A program made the position numbers and the translations under genes. 64,000 nt of DNA from Anaeramoeba flamelloides. Taxonomy: Eukaryota > Metamonada > Anaeramoebidae. Below are positions 12,688 to 24,350 of the stretch, in pieces (within the stretch, counting starts at the first letter, position 1; every line of letters starts with the position of its first letter). A model generated the notes under the pieces. The model had not been told where the DNA came from. It worked only from the letters and a program-made list of their open reading frames with translations, and ran no database searches. The DNA is taken from assembly GCA_027625915.1 (NCBI GenBank), contig JANTQA010000060.1, positions 4,154,001 to 4,218,000 on the forward strand, given 5' to 3'.

Positions 12688-13079
12688 TTTTGTGTTTTTT
12701 TTTTTTTTTGTTTTGTGGTTTTTATTTGATAAACGTTAAAGTTGTTAGTGTTTGGTTTTTGTTATTGTTATTGTTTTTGTTTTTGTTTTTGGAATTTATA
12801 AGAGCACATTACGTTGTGGTTTAATTTTGTTTTTTATTAACAGTTTAGTGATCAAAAAAGCTTGGCAAAAAAAATTTTCAAAGGAGAAAAAAGATTGTAA
12901 TAAAAAAAAATGCCTCAAAAAAGAACAAAGAAAAGCCAACAAAATAATTTTACAAGAATTACGTTTTCTTGTTTTCTTTTTAAAAATTAAAAAAGTCTTT
13001 GTAATGCAATTGCAAAAAGAAGAAAATCAAAGAAAAAGATTTGGTAGGCTATTCAAAGTAGACACAAACATTCTTGTCC
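12688..13079 (-). other. Segment interrupting the beta-tubulin gene after codon ~53
   Basis: It separates INVYFNK from GKFVPRAIL, which are nearly adjacent in all beta-tubulins. Position and size suit an intron, but no GT donor next to the exon joins in frame to the AG before GAAAATTTGTTCC. It is either a decayed intron or a small insertion. Confidence 0.5.
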
Positions 13080-13238
13080 TTTATTAAAATATACATTGAT
13101 CCTATCTAATTGAAGATCAGAATCCCCTTCGTATTCTCCATTCGGCTCAATACCATGTTCTTTGGCAATTACTTCCCAAAAGTTTGATGACACTTGATTA
13201 CCGCATTGACCTAACTGTACGTGTACAATTTCTCTCAT

Positions 13239-14553
13239 TTTGGTTTCAAAATTATAAATACTAAATATTTAATTTTATGTTATTAAAAATAAAAAAGTGA
13301 ACATTTTTTTCTTTTGGTACTTGAAATGTTTTTTTTAATATTTTCTCAAAGTGGACAGTCTTTGTTTTTTTGTTTTTGAGGCAAATCAAGTTTTGAACAT
13401 TTTCGGTCTTTTTTTCACATTTTCTTTAAGAAAACCAATTTGAATTACTGTTAATTGGAAATTTATCAGAACAAAATTTTCATTCAGCTTTCCAAAATAA
13501 CCACATTTGAAAGGATTGAAAATAAACGATCAAAGTTCCCCATTCTAAAAGAAGAAAAAACGAAATTAATCTATTTTTCCAAAATTAAATAATTGGAAAT
13601 TTTTACCCGATTTTTTAACAATTTATTTTATCTATTTTTTTTCAACTCAATCAATCTTTCAAATAAAAATAAATAGAAAAACTGTTAATTGTAAATTGTA
13701 ATTGTTTGTATTGTCTTTTCCTTCTTATTTCTAATTCAAAAGATTAGATTATTGTAAAAAATAACTTTAAATTATTTTGTTTGGTTGGTTCACTTGATTG
13801 CTCTTTTATTCATACATAATTTAATTATTCGAGATCTTTATTGATTTTTTTCAATTGTACTTATTGGTTGAAATATTAGTTGTTGAGAAACTACTTCTTT
13901 ATTGTTTTTAATTTCAATCTCATTTTAAAAATCAAAATTATAGATCTTTGAAAATTCATTTTAATATTTAAATTCTTCTCTAAAAGTTCTAACTAAATAT
14001 CAAATAGTGATGTAAACTTCTCTTTTTTAAATATTTCAATATTTGTTTTAACTAATTCACTCTCTTTCTAACTTTCTCTCTTTTTATAAAAAATTAAAAT
14101 TTAAAAATAAAATATAGATCAGTATTAATTTTATTAAATCTTTTTTTTTTTTTTTTTTTGATTATAAAAATAAATTAGAATATCCTAAAATAATTATCAA
14201 AAAAATAAGGATTTTAAAATTTTATATTCTTTTTTCTTTTGAACCTATTATATGGTTTCCCCTTCATTTCTAAGTTTTTGATCAAAAAGAATCCTCTGTA
14301 ATGTATCTTCTGTGGGCTGAGTGGATCATCTTCATTTGAGAACTTTTGAATCGTTTAATATTTTTTTTCTGATCTTTGGATCAAAAGAGCAGGAGTTCAT
14401 GTTGGAAAAACGAACAATTCTCATCTGGAATGACCTTAATTCTAGTAATGGAACTCCAGGTATTTAGACTACAAGGATCTTTGATCAAATTTAGACCTGG
14501 GGGGTCGCACGCATATACGCGTATATGAATAAATAAAAATCTTACTCATTTGC
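13239..14553. other. Gap upstream of beta-tubulin
   Basis: It holds the presumed upstream region of the minus-strand tubulin gene and a copy of dispersed repeat G (13467-13545, about 230-310 bp before the tubulin ATG). The rest is AT-rich with no gene seen. A somewhat less AT-rich patch at 14230-14530 has no usable frame. Confidence 0.55.
13467..13545 (+). repeat. Short dispersed repeat G, copy 2
   Basis: ACAAAATTTTCATTCAGCTT, CCAAAATAACCAC and ATCAAAGTTCCC match the copy at 19941-20035 closely and that at 113-190 more loosely. Confidence 0.55.
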
Positions 14554-15745
14554 TCAAATTATTGTTATTTGGTTTTTTTCTTTTCCTTTTAGGTTCTTCA
14601 ATGCGGCAAAAAAATTTACTTTTTCAGGTAAATTTTCCCATCCTTCAAGTTTTTTTTCATTTAATTTGAATGAGATTTTTTTTTGGTCCATATCGAGAAA
14701 AATTGTGAAAATGTCATTTTTTTTTATTTTTATTTTATTATAGTAATTTTTTCCGATCCAGTTTTCGTTTTCTTTTTTGAATTTTTTGCTTTTGTTTTTT
14801 TGTCCATCCCAATTATTTTGAAACAAATATGTTTTTTCCCAATTTCCGTTTTCGATTAATTTTTCCCTATTTTCGGTTTTGATTACTCCTAAACGGATTT
14901 CGTTTTTTTCATGCCTTTTTGGATTTGGGAATTGGTCTATTTTGATTTTTATTTGGTGTTTTCCTCGAAAATATAATTTTTTACCACAAATTCTTCCCCA
15001 ATCTTCTGATGATGGATTCCAAGCTGTTTTATTTTCATTTTTTAATTTTATTACATTTTTCCTGTTCATTTTTGGATCGAATTCTTCTTTCTATCTTTTA
15101 ATTTCCTCTTCCCTTTTTTTCCTTTGATTTAATCTACGTACCTCTTCTGATTTTTCTTTTTCTCTCTGTATTTCTTTTTTTCTCTGTAGTTCTCTTTTTC
15201 TTTCATTTTCCACTCTCTTCTTTATCTTTTTCAATTATTTCATTTGATTCCTGAAGAAATTTGATTGTTTTTTTATCTTTTTCCAATTTTTTCAGAATTT
15301 TTATTTTTTTTTTCGTTTCTTTTATCACTTCTTGCTTTGCTTGATTTTTATTCATAATTTGATCAAATTTTGTATCAGTTATTATTCCAATTTTCAATAA
15401 TAAATTGAGATGATTTATTTTTGATTTTTGGATTTTTTGGATCATTAAATCTGATTGGTTTTCAATTAAATTTGAAAGCTCTTTGATTTTAATTTTGAAT
15501 TTATTTTTTAATTCAAGTGATTTTTGTATTGTTTCATTGTTTTGGATTTCAACATTTTGGATTTTATTTAGAATCATTTTGATTTTTTCTGAAATTTCAT
15601 TTGAATATTCATCTAAACCAAATATTGAATGATTATTAATTCTGCAAGTCTCATAACATTCACCACAGATTAATTCATTTTCATCTTTACAATATAGGCA
15701 TAATTCTTGATTATGCTTGTCGCAGAGATTACTATTGATTTCTTT
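14554..15745 (-). pseudogene. TRIM-like B-box / coiled-coil / SPRY protein with a frameshift
   Basis: On the minus strand, a B-box-type zinc-binding region comes first (CDKHNQELCLYC, then LICGECYETC with a downstream His; first Cys codon at 15724-15722). It is followed in the same frame by a Lys/Glu/Ile coiled coil to 15203. After a one-base frame change near 15210-15230, Glu/Arg-rich sequence leads to a likely 51-nt intron (GTACGT at 15141, AG at 15091) that removes an in-frame TAG. The frame then runs through a SPRY domain with NRKNVIKLKNENKTAWN, GRICGKKLYFRGKHQIKIKI, NDIFTIFLDMDQKKISFKL and LPEKVNFFAALKN. B-box plus coiled coil plus SPRY is TRIM architecture. I see no RING domain or start codon: the frame is closed by TAA just before the B-box, so an upstream exon is needed or lost. 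It is called a pseudogene because of the frameshift; a consensus error is possible. Confidence 0.72.
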
Positions 15746-16286
15746 TTAAATAAATTTATCAAAAAATTGATTGAGAAATAAATAATAAATATTGAAATAA
15801 ATAGGGAATAATAAACTAATAAATCATAAAATACAGAAAAAAATAAATAAAGAATAAAAAGATAGAGATTTAAAAGTAATTAAATTCTTGTTTGTCTTTT
15901 TTCTTCAGGGTATTTTGACTAAAAATAAATTTCTACTGAAAATAAATATTTAATTTTTATTTAATGATCTAACTTTTTTTTTATTTTTTAAGTGAAAGAG
16001 TATTTTATTTAATAATCATATATTTTTTAAATATTTTTTTAGATATATATATATATATATATATATATCAAAGGTATGATGATTTTTTTGATTTCATTAA
16101 AAGGGTTTTATACGCATGAGATACATGTAAAATTCGTTTGTCTGATATACATATGTAATCGAAACACAAAAAGATAGGTGAGATGATCTAATTTGGAATT
16201 GGTTTAAAAGTTAAATTTTGACCACTTTTCGACTCCCAACTAGTAATTTTTTAAAAAAAAATTAATTCTTTTTTAACTCAGTATTT

Positions 16287-16476
16287 AAAGACTTAAACAA
16301 TCACGGGTTTTCGAATTTTTTACAAGTTTTTTCGTTTCATCTGTTGTTTTGGTTTTTTATTTTTTGAAAAAGTTTTCGAATTCTTTTGAAATCATACTTT
16401 TCGTTTCTGGGTTGTGAAAAAATGCAAACAAAAAAACTTGTAAAAAATTCGAAAACCCGTGATTGTATAAGTCTTT
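16287..16476. repeat. Fold-back element with 46-bp arms
   Basis: The left arm 16287-16332 and right arm 16431-16476 are inverted copies with one mismatch (core AATCACGGGTTTTCGAATTT), around a 98-bp loop. It is most simply a small non-autonomous DNA element (MITE-like). No clear target duplication is seen. Confidence 0.8.
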
Positions 16477-18525
16477 CGTGATTTTAAAAGGAATAATTGT
16501 ACGACCTGTCATATATATATATATATTTGATTCTCAATATTTTATTTCTAAAATCAAGGTTTATATTGTATTAAAATTACTTTATTAAAATTCATAATAA
16601 AAAAAAATAAATAATTTTAATGAAATTTAAATTTTTACAAATTCAAATTTTTTATACTTTTTACCTTTTTAATTTTTTGGAGTTCTTCCTCCTCTTTTTT
16701 TTTAGGTGTTTGGGGAAGGCAAAAGGAATAAAAAATCATTATCAGAATTGATTGTCTTGGTCATGATTAACCTAACCAAACTGGTTCATGATCAGATCTA
16801 TAACGAATCGAACTGGACTTATGCAACTGTAGAGAACTGAAACCAACAAATGCGAATCTGAAACCGAACTGAAGTGAACTGAATTGAACTTTCTGTTCAT
16901 TCTGTCAAGTCATTACTTGGACTGGATTTTTGCTGTCGATTCGGTATCTTGTACTGGGATTTTGCGAAGACAAGATTTTGGAAAACTTGCATCAAAAAAA
17001 AAAAAAAACAAAAATTAGAAAAAGCAAACTGAATTGAAAATTTTGAAAACCAATTCTTATTCTTAAAAAACTCAGTATTTGATAGATTCAACCATATCTA
17101 TAAAGTTCTAAATTAAAACTTAGTAAAGCAGCCCTATTTCATTTGATCTTTAGTTATTCAAAGATTTAGATCTCTTAATTAAAACAAACAATGGTGGCGA
17201 TCCAAAAAAATATCGAAATAAAAAGGAAACAACCATCAACACGTTCAACATTTGGAGGTATAAAATTAAACTTTTCAATGAAGTTTTTACTTTTTTTCTA
17301 TTATTTTTGACTCTCTTTCTATTTAATTTCCAGAAAACTAAATTGAGTTTCAACTACTTCTAATGATTGTAATTAAAAGGTTATTTTGAATACTCTTTGA
17401 ATTAGGAGTCACAAATTTAGTCACTTCAAAACTCTCTCTTTAACAGATTAAGAGCTCTTAGTCACTTAAACCTTACCAATAAAGCCTAAGCCGACTCTTT
17501 TTCATTCCAATCTTTTCAATCTCTTTTTCTGGGTCTTTGTTTTGAAATAAATTTTTTTTCAATTCATTTTTTAAAGAAAAGATATCCTATGAGTTATAAT
17601 CTTGATGGCATTATAACTGGCGTTATTATTGATCAAAAATTAAACAATTACACTAAAAAAAATGAAAAATGAAACTTTATTTTCAATAAGTTTATTTTTC
17701 AAAAAACGAAACAATAAAAATGTAAAATAATTCTAATTTATTGTAGATATTCACACTTTCTAATTTTTATTTCTTCTTCTTCTTCTTATTCTTCTTTATA
17801 ATTACTTCTTTTCTTTTTCTTTGTTTTATGATTTGTCTTCATTTTATTTCTCATTAGTAATTTCGTATGTATTTGATTGGTTTCTTGTTCTTGCTCTCTA
17901 TAGACTATTAATTCAAATGAGGTGAATACATTTTCTAACATTTCAACTTCTTCACAGGTTTAATAATAAGTTTTTTTAATTGATAATATACTTTGTTTTT
18001 ATTATTGGTCAGAATAGTAAAAAAAAATTCTGGAAACTTTTTTCTGATGATTAAATTTTAACTTCGAGTATTAATAATGCAAATTCCTCCATTTTATTCA
18101 TTTTATTCAGGAATGTTGCTAATAATTTATTTGTTTTCAAAATGTACTCTAAGTACTCAAATTAAACGAGTCAGATGATTTTAAGACTATCCAATAATAA
18201 TTCTAATTCAAAATATATGATAACTAGTTATCATTGATCTAAGCAAAATCCCTAATTTTTATTTAGACCATGGCTCTTTAATTTTCATACCTTTTAGAGT
18301 CTTCAAATCAAGTCTACAAGTTATCATTATTAACAAAAAATAACTTTACCGTTTTCATAAACCTTAAAAAACGAAAGAGAAAGAGTTAATAAAGAATCCA
18401 GTCTACAGTATAAGTTCTTTAACATTTAATTGTAGGTATGTTATTTTCTGTCATTTTTTTAGCCTAGATCCCGCAAAAATGATAACTATGATATTCAACT
18501 CTACATAAATTTAAAGTTTCAAGAA

Positions 18526-19075
18526 GTGTCGTAGAGTGTCGTAGAGTTTCTGTAGAGTGCCATCAAGTGCATAGCTTTTCAAGAATTCAAAAGAATAGAG
18601 AAAAATAATTTTTAGATTTTACTCAATTCTTAAAAATTCTGGAAAAGCTAAGATGGTTTTTTTAAATTTTTGAAATAAATTGAAAATTTCAAAAAATCTA
18701 ACGAAAAGTGCCTTATAGTGCCTAGCTTTTTTTTTCACTTTTTGTTTTTGTTTCTTAAGTGTTCTAGGTTTTTTTGAGTTTTCTATTTTATTTGTGACGT
18801 GTTCTAGGTTTTTTTTACTTTTGAAATAAACCGAAATTTTTAATAAATTTTCGGTTTATTTCTAAAGTAAAAAAAACCTAGAACACTTCACAAATAAAAT
18901 AGAAAACTCAAAAAAACCTAACAAAAATCTATTGATTTTCGAAATAAATATAAAACCTCAAAAAAAACCTAATCAAAATCAATAGATTTTCCAAAAAATT
19001 AGAAAACTCAAAAAAAACTAACGAAAATCTATTGATTTTCTAATCAACAAAAATTAAAAAAAACCTAACGGTAAA
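18526..19075. repeat. Dispersed repeat E, copy 1
   Basis: It shares blocks such as AAGTGTTCTAG, AATAAACCGAAAAT, the TTTCTAAA-type flanks and CTCAAAAAAACCTAACG-like units with 56595-57090. It starts with short tandem GTGTCGTAGA units (18526-18555) and includes the hairpin at 18766-18919 and several alternating AAATCTATTGATTTTC palindromes. Confidence 0.6.
18766..18919. repeat. Near-perfect hairpin, 71-bp arms, 12-nt loop
   Basis: Arms 18766-18836 and 18849-18919 pair with only two mismatches, around the loop 18837-18848. RNA from either strand would fold into one long double-stranded stem. It could be a fold-back mobile element or a small-RNA precursor; the sequence alone does not decide. Confidence 0.85.
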
Positions 19076-19940
19076 CGAGTGGTAATTTTGTTGAATAACC
19101 TCTCTTTATGAACTATAAATAATATAAAATAAAAATTAGATATTTTTCAACTTTGAAGCCTGAAGATTTAAAACTCAACCTAAAAATTTGTTGCAAATTG
19201 CAGAATTTTTTACTAACACAAGGGAATCATTTTTAATTGACAAGATCAATTTTTAGTATTATTTATTCATAAAAATAAAATTTATACACTTTTGAATTAT
19301 AGAGAAATAAAATGATTTATATTCAATTAGAATAAACTTTTATTTTAGACTTTTCCTTGTTAAGGTCCATAATCTACTTTTGAGAAATAATTTGAGAATT
19401 ATATTATTTTTAATTGTTTTTTCGGATATTTTGATTTTTCAACAATAAACCAGAAAGATTTTAGGGAAATATTTTTAAGGGAGAGATTGAGAAATTGAAA
19501 AAGATTGGGTGGAGAAATAGGAATTAAAAATTAAAAAGGAACCACTGGGTATCCAAAGATAAAAATAATTCTCAATCACAACGTGATAGACATGTGATAT
19601 AGCGCTACCACACGACAAAAGTGTGTTAAATTGGGTTAAAAATGAGCTGTCACAATGTGATATCTTTGGGATATGATATTTGACACATCATTTTAAAATT
19701 ATTAATAGGTACCACGTATGCTAAGGAGCATGATCTAGGTGTGGTAGCTTTATCTTTCGTATAATACTTTAATCATGGCAAAATTTTTATTCGGTTATAA
19801 GCATATTTAACTCTGATTGAAATCTATGGAAGTGGATATTTCATTCCGAAGAAAAACGAGGAAAAAAAAACGAAAAATTGGAAAAAAAAGATTATTCTCA
19901 TTGTAACAAAAGGAATAATACTATTTGTTTCAAAATAAAG

Positions 19941-20035
19941 AGAACAAAATTTTCATTCAACTTACCAAAATAACCACTTTCCACGAATTTGAATAAACCA
20001 TCAAAGCCCCCCCAATTTGAAAAGGGGTATTAAGA
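19941..20035 (+). repeat. Short dispersed repeat G, copy 3
   Basis: GAACAAAATTTTCATTCAAC, CCAAAATAACCACTTTCCAC and CATCAAAGCCCCCC align with 13467-13545. It does not lie directly upstream of a gene start. Confidence 0.55.
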
Positions 20036-20754
20036 ATTTAAGCTGGTTTTAAGAATTAAAAATTGGAATTTTTACTGAATAATATTTAATTTTCGGAAGC
20101 AAAATAAAAATTATTTTCAGAGTTAACCACAACAAAACAAACAATAAGTGTTTTGTTTTCAATTTTTGTCTTTATTTTTCAGGATTAAAGTTTTTGAAAA
20201 ATTGGAATTGTAATAATTTAAGTTTCGAGAATTGAAAAAACTGAGAATTGAAAAGAAAGGTTTATGGGAAAAGGTTTATGAGTGTTAGATCTAAAATAAC
20301 AATTAAAAATATATCCCAAAACATTAAAAAAAATCAAAATAAAAGTCATTTTCAAAAAGTGATGAAATTAATAAGGAAGACTAGAATTAAATTTCTCAAA
20401 ACTAATTCTTTTAAAGTTGTTTGAAAACTTTTTTAGAACACTTTTACAAAACTTTTTGGGTTTAGAGTTTTTTGAAAAGGAGTAAAAAGTTGGGTACAGA
20501 AAAATTTTGTAAAAAGAATATTTTAGATCAAGATCAATAAAACGAAAAAGTGGATTTTGGAATTGAACTTAAAGGGCTTTTCTTGGTTGGTTAGGTTTGG
20601 TTCACTAAATTTTAGTCCTTGTATTTTTTAATTTTTTTTTTGATTTATTTTGGTTCATTTTTCAAGGTAAAGAAATTTTAAAAAAAAAAATTTGTTTGTT
20701 GAAAAATTGAAAAAAAAATAAAAATTTAGAAAAAAAAATTGAAAAAAAAATTAC

Positions 20755-21120
20755 TCTTTCTTGAAACATAAGGTTCTCGGTAAATGAAATTTATATGCTT
20801 TTTCCAGGAGAACGGAGTGTGTACTTGTGATTCACAATTTTGGCAATAATGAATATCGCATTTGGTGCAATAACAGTCTGCTTTTTTTTCTTCACAAACT
20901 TGGCATTGAGGGATCTGATGTTCAAAAGGAATTTGTATGTCTCTTAATCTTTTAGGATCTTGGCTTTTTTGTTTTTTCTTTTTTTTTCTTTTTTTGGGTT
21001 TTTCATGCTTGGCTTTCAATCTTTTCTTTTTTTTTCTTTTTTTGGGTTTTTCAGACTTGGATTTCAATCTTTTCTTTCGGTTTTTTTTTTTTTTTTTTGA
21101 GAGGATTTTGGTTTGTTCAT
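20755..21120 (-). CDS. Small basic B-box zinc-finger protein (first exon; frame slips in an A18 tract)
   Basis: The likely start is the ATG at 21120-21118 (MNKPKSSQKK). The A18 run (T18 at 21081-21098) must be read one base longer to stay in frame; downstream of it the frame is clean. It has two copies of a Lys/Arg block (EKPKKRKKKK) and then a B-box-type zinc-binding module, QCQVCEEKKADCYCTKCD followed by HYCQNCESQVHTPFSW and KKH, with cysteine-pair and histidine spacing typical of B-boxes. The exon probably ends at 20755, where AAAGA is followed by GTAATT; beyond it only Phe/Asn-rich read-through occurs to 20726. No downstream exon was identified. The basic arm suggests nuclear or nucleic-acid contact. 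The A18 slip may be real polymorphism, decay or a consensus error. Confidence 0.6.
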
Positions 21121-22101
21121 TTTAAAAAGGACGATTTGGGATTTTTTGGAAATTAACAATTAAAGCTCAAAAAGAAAAAGAACAATAAATTTAGAAACTA
21201 AAAAAAAATGAAATAATTTTTAAATAATTTTTTAATATTGGTTGATAAAAAACTAAACAAGGAAGAATTTACCTATCCTTTTAATTTTTTAAATTGTCGT
21301 TAAATTAAACAATATTTATTTCAATAGGTTTAGAATGAAGTTTTGAATTTAATTGAAAAATACTTCGTACCTAGATCGATTTTGTTTCTCAAATAATAAT
21401 AACAAAAAACTATAATTAATTAAGATTCTTTTAAACCTAAAGTTGTTGAAAAACTAAAAACAGAAGAAAAATACCATTTTGTTGAAGGTTTCTTCTGTGT
21501 TGTTATTTTTAGGATTTTAGAAAGTCAATTTAATGATAAAGAATATTGAATTGTTTTTCTCTGTTTCCATAATTTCAAGAGAAAAGTTTTATGGGTTTTT
21601 AAAGTCAACCTTTAAAATAAATTGAACAAAATTTAGAATTTTGAAGTTTGAAAAAAAATCGTCAATAAATAAAATAAATACCCAAAGTTCCCATTTCCAA
21701 AGGGGTACCCAAAAAAGAACACAAAATGTAATTTCTAAAATTGTTTGAATTTTAATGATGATAATTTGATTTATTTTTCAGAAAGATCAATTATTATTTG
21801 ATTCTCTTTTTTAATCAACTAAGAGGATATTTTTTCTGAAAGTCTTGGAAAACAGTTTCTCCCTTTCAAGAATTCTATGTTGACTATTTTGAGTTGATTA
21901 TTCAAATTAATATCTTTTGAAATAAGGAATAAAAAGTACAAAACAAATAATTTCATCAAAAAGCGTTTTTCTCGCTGAATTTTGAGAAAGTTAAGAAGAA
22001 AAGATCGGGGTAAATGAGACAGATAATTGAAGGGCATCACTTTCAAGTTGTTTGAATAACACTTTAAGAAAAAGATGGAAATTTGAATATTTTCAACTTA
22101 A

Positions 22102-22851
22102 GGGATTAGCGTCTACCAAGGAGAAGCCTATGAACAAAGTATGTTGTTATTGGACCAAACAACATTAGTGTTACATGGTTCAAATGTCTCTAAAAAATCG
22201 ATTGCAATGTAGTAATATTTGTTGATCTCATCAATTAAAAATTATCCTTAGGGTTAGTAAAAAACCCAGCAATTTCAGAATAAAATCTGCATTTCACCAT
22301 AAATTTAAAGGCTGTATTATCAATATTCAGACCACAAAGTCACAAAATATCTTTCTTAAATTTTTCGAGAAATGTAGATTAGTTGCTAAAAAATTCGTTT
22401 TTTTTTTAAAAAATTAAATAATTAACGAATAAATTTTTTTAACAAATTATTTCTCAAATCATGTAAATATATTGATGCTACAAGAACTTTTATCAAAAGC
22501 AAACAAAACTAATCAGTCTTTGTATTTTTATGTTGATGATTATTGAGTTAATCTTTGAAATTGATAAATTATTAAAATAGATATTTTTGAAAGTTCTAAA
22601 TATAAATTATTAAATATCGAATACTGTATTGAGGGTTTCGATTTTTAGATTGGGAAAAGGAATTAAAAAATTTTTTTCAAAATGACACTTTTTTAATAGT
22701 GATCATTAGTAAAAAATGTAATAATTTATTGTGCAATAAGATTTTTAATAGATTTTTTGGTGCTATTTGAGCCATGGTACACTAATATCATTTAAACCCA
22801 ATTACAGCATACTTTAATGATTATTGTGAAATCTAGGGTGACGCTAATCCC
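22102..22851. mobile_element. TTAA-flanked non-autonomous DNA element (type F), 750 bp
   Basis: It has perfect 12-bp terminal inverted repeats, GGGATTAGCGTC (22102-22113) and its complement (22840-22851), each directly flanked by TTAA (22098-22101 and 22852-22855). TTAA duplication is typical of piggyBac-type insertion. There is no coding capacity, so it would depend on a transposase elsewhere. Sequence around 57860-58083 resembles its right half. Confidence 0.78.
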
Positions 22852-23334
22852 TTAAGGGAGTCGCCTTAATAAAGTCGAAAATTTTCACTTTTTAATATTT
22901 TCCAAGAAGATTCCTAAACCAACACAAAGAGGATCCAACAAGAAGTTTATACCAAAATACCTAAAAGTTAATGACTAGTCTTTAATACCAATTGGATAAA
23001 ATATTCAAATGTGTAATTTGTGATATTCGGTACTTTCACATTTGAATATAACAAAAAAAAAAATTTGATCTGTCAAGATAATCAAAATTGAAAATTTTAA
23101 AGGAGATTATCAATCTCCTTTATTATTGGGATTTAACACCTATTTTCTTCTAGATAAACTCAAATCATTTGCTAGACATCTTCAAATTTTTTTCAGATGA
23201 TTTGATATCGATTATGAAGGTGTCACTAATTGAAATAAATTATCATTTTAATAAAAATAAACTTAATCCCAAAAATTTGGAAATAGTTTAAACAGTGGAA
23301 AGAACACCATTACTGGACTTTAAATTCAAATTGG

Positions 23335-23790
23335 AAAGAATTTTGATTTGACAAACTATTTCATTTTTTGTCTTTTTTGTTTTGTTTTCATTTGCTTTTT
23401 TCCATTTACGTAATCTGTTTGGTTAGATCTGAGAATTTTTTTCAATGGTTGATAGAAGGTTAGTGTTGAGTTTGTTAAATTGGAAAATCACATATAATAG
23501 GTAGATGGTATCTTACCATTTGATCGATCAACAATTGTTGGTGAAATGCCAACAAATTTACCAATACATTTTTTGTTCTGCTCGTTTCATTATTTTGGAC
23601 ACACCTGTTTTTATTTTTCAGTTTTATATTTTTTTCTTTTATTTGGATTAAAATGGTTCCTTAGTAAAACATTAATACTGGGTTAACTTAAATGTGTTTT
23701 TATATTAGGTTTGGAAAAATATAATAAATTGGGTTTTTTTTTGCATATTTTTGATTTTGGATGTGTCCAAATTTTTGTAACAGGGTTTAT
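23335..23790 (+). repeat. Dispersed repeat C, diverged copy 1
   Basis: Shares TTTTGTTTTCATTT, TTGATCGATCAA, CAACAAATTTACCAAT and paired ACACACC / GTGTCCAAATTTTT ends with 46203-46675 and 62762-63240, but is clearly more diverged than those two are from each other. Confidence 0.65.
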
Positions 23791-24350
23791 ATAAAATAAT
23801 AAGAGATTTTGGAATGGATCTGAAAATGAATAAAACTAAAAAAAATGCAAATATGGAAGAAATTTCATAAAAGTATTTGGCTAGATAAACAAACGCATTT
23901 AGAATTTTCTCTGAAAAAAGTTGAAAATCAATTCAAAAAACTAATCAATAGACGATAACAAAAAAACATTATCTATGGATTGAAAAATAATTTTTTAAGG
24001 TGGTTTATGCACGTCAAATACTATACTAATTAGAAATATTTGACCGGGGACAAACATATTACAATTTAATCAATGCTTGGATAAATAAAATTATTACAAA
24101 ACTTTTATTTCTAAATCCATTATCCGATTAGACTTATTGATAAAACCATATCAAAAATGTAGGAGTTGGGAATAACAAATATATAATAGAAGATTTTTAC
24201 CAATCCAAAAATTTTTATTTTTGGATTTCAATCAAATAGTTAATAATATAAAATTCAGAAAATGAAATTAGAAAGTGTTAATTGACAATCAAACAACTTA
24301 AAAGTATTAAAAATTGAACTTAAAAAATATCAGAATTAAAAATTTAGAAA

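Larger units (their letters stand above)
11387..13238 (-). pseudogene. TUBB: Beta-tubulin gene, frameshifted and cut by the hAT element
   Basis: The start is [15 protein letters not shown] at 13238, followed by [15 protein letters not shown]. After an interruption (about 12688-13079) come [36 protein letters not shown], the tubulin signature [12 protein letters not shown], then [77 protein letters not shown] and DYQQYQEAS, all in normal order. Three single-base losses, each in a short homopolymer, break the frame near 12595, 12358 and 12062. The interruption after exon 1 offers no GT-AG pair that keeps the frame. The acidic tail is far longer than the usual 20 or so residues and repeats EEGEYDEEE-like units. 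The final 14 residues and the stop at 11387-11389 come from the inverted end of the hAT element, replacing Glu-Val-Asn. Either it is a dead copy, or, if the indels are consensus errors, a tubulin with a transposon-derived end. Confidence 0.92.
15746..20725. other. Repeat-bearing gap between TRIM-like and B-box genes
   Basis: It contains (TA)n tracts near 16043-16068 and 16511-16527, a fold-back element (16287-16476), a long hairpin within dispersed repeat E (18526-19075), repeat G copy 3 (19941-20035) and a short inverted repeat GCTACCACAC (19603-19612 against 19740-19749). A less AT-rich patch at 16690-17080 shows no frame. No gene is supported. Confidence 0.55.

Noticed and set aside
14270-14480. 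Possible FHA-like motif (DLNSSNGTP) on the plus strand
   Set aside because: It is a single short match surrounded by stops, with no other FHA residues.
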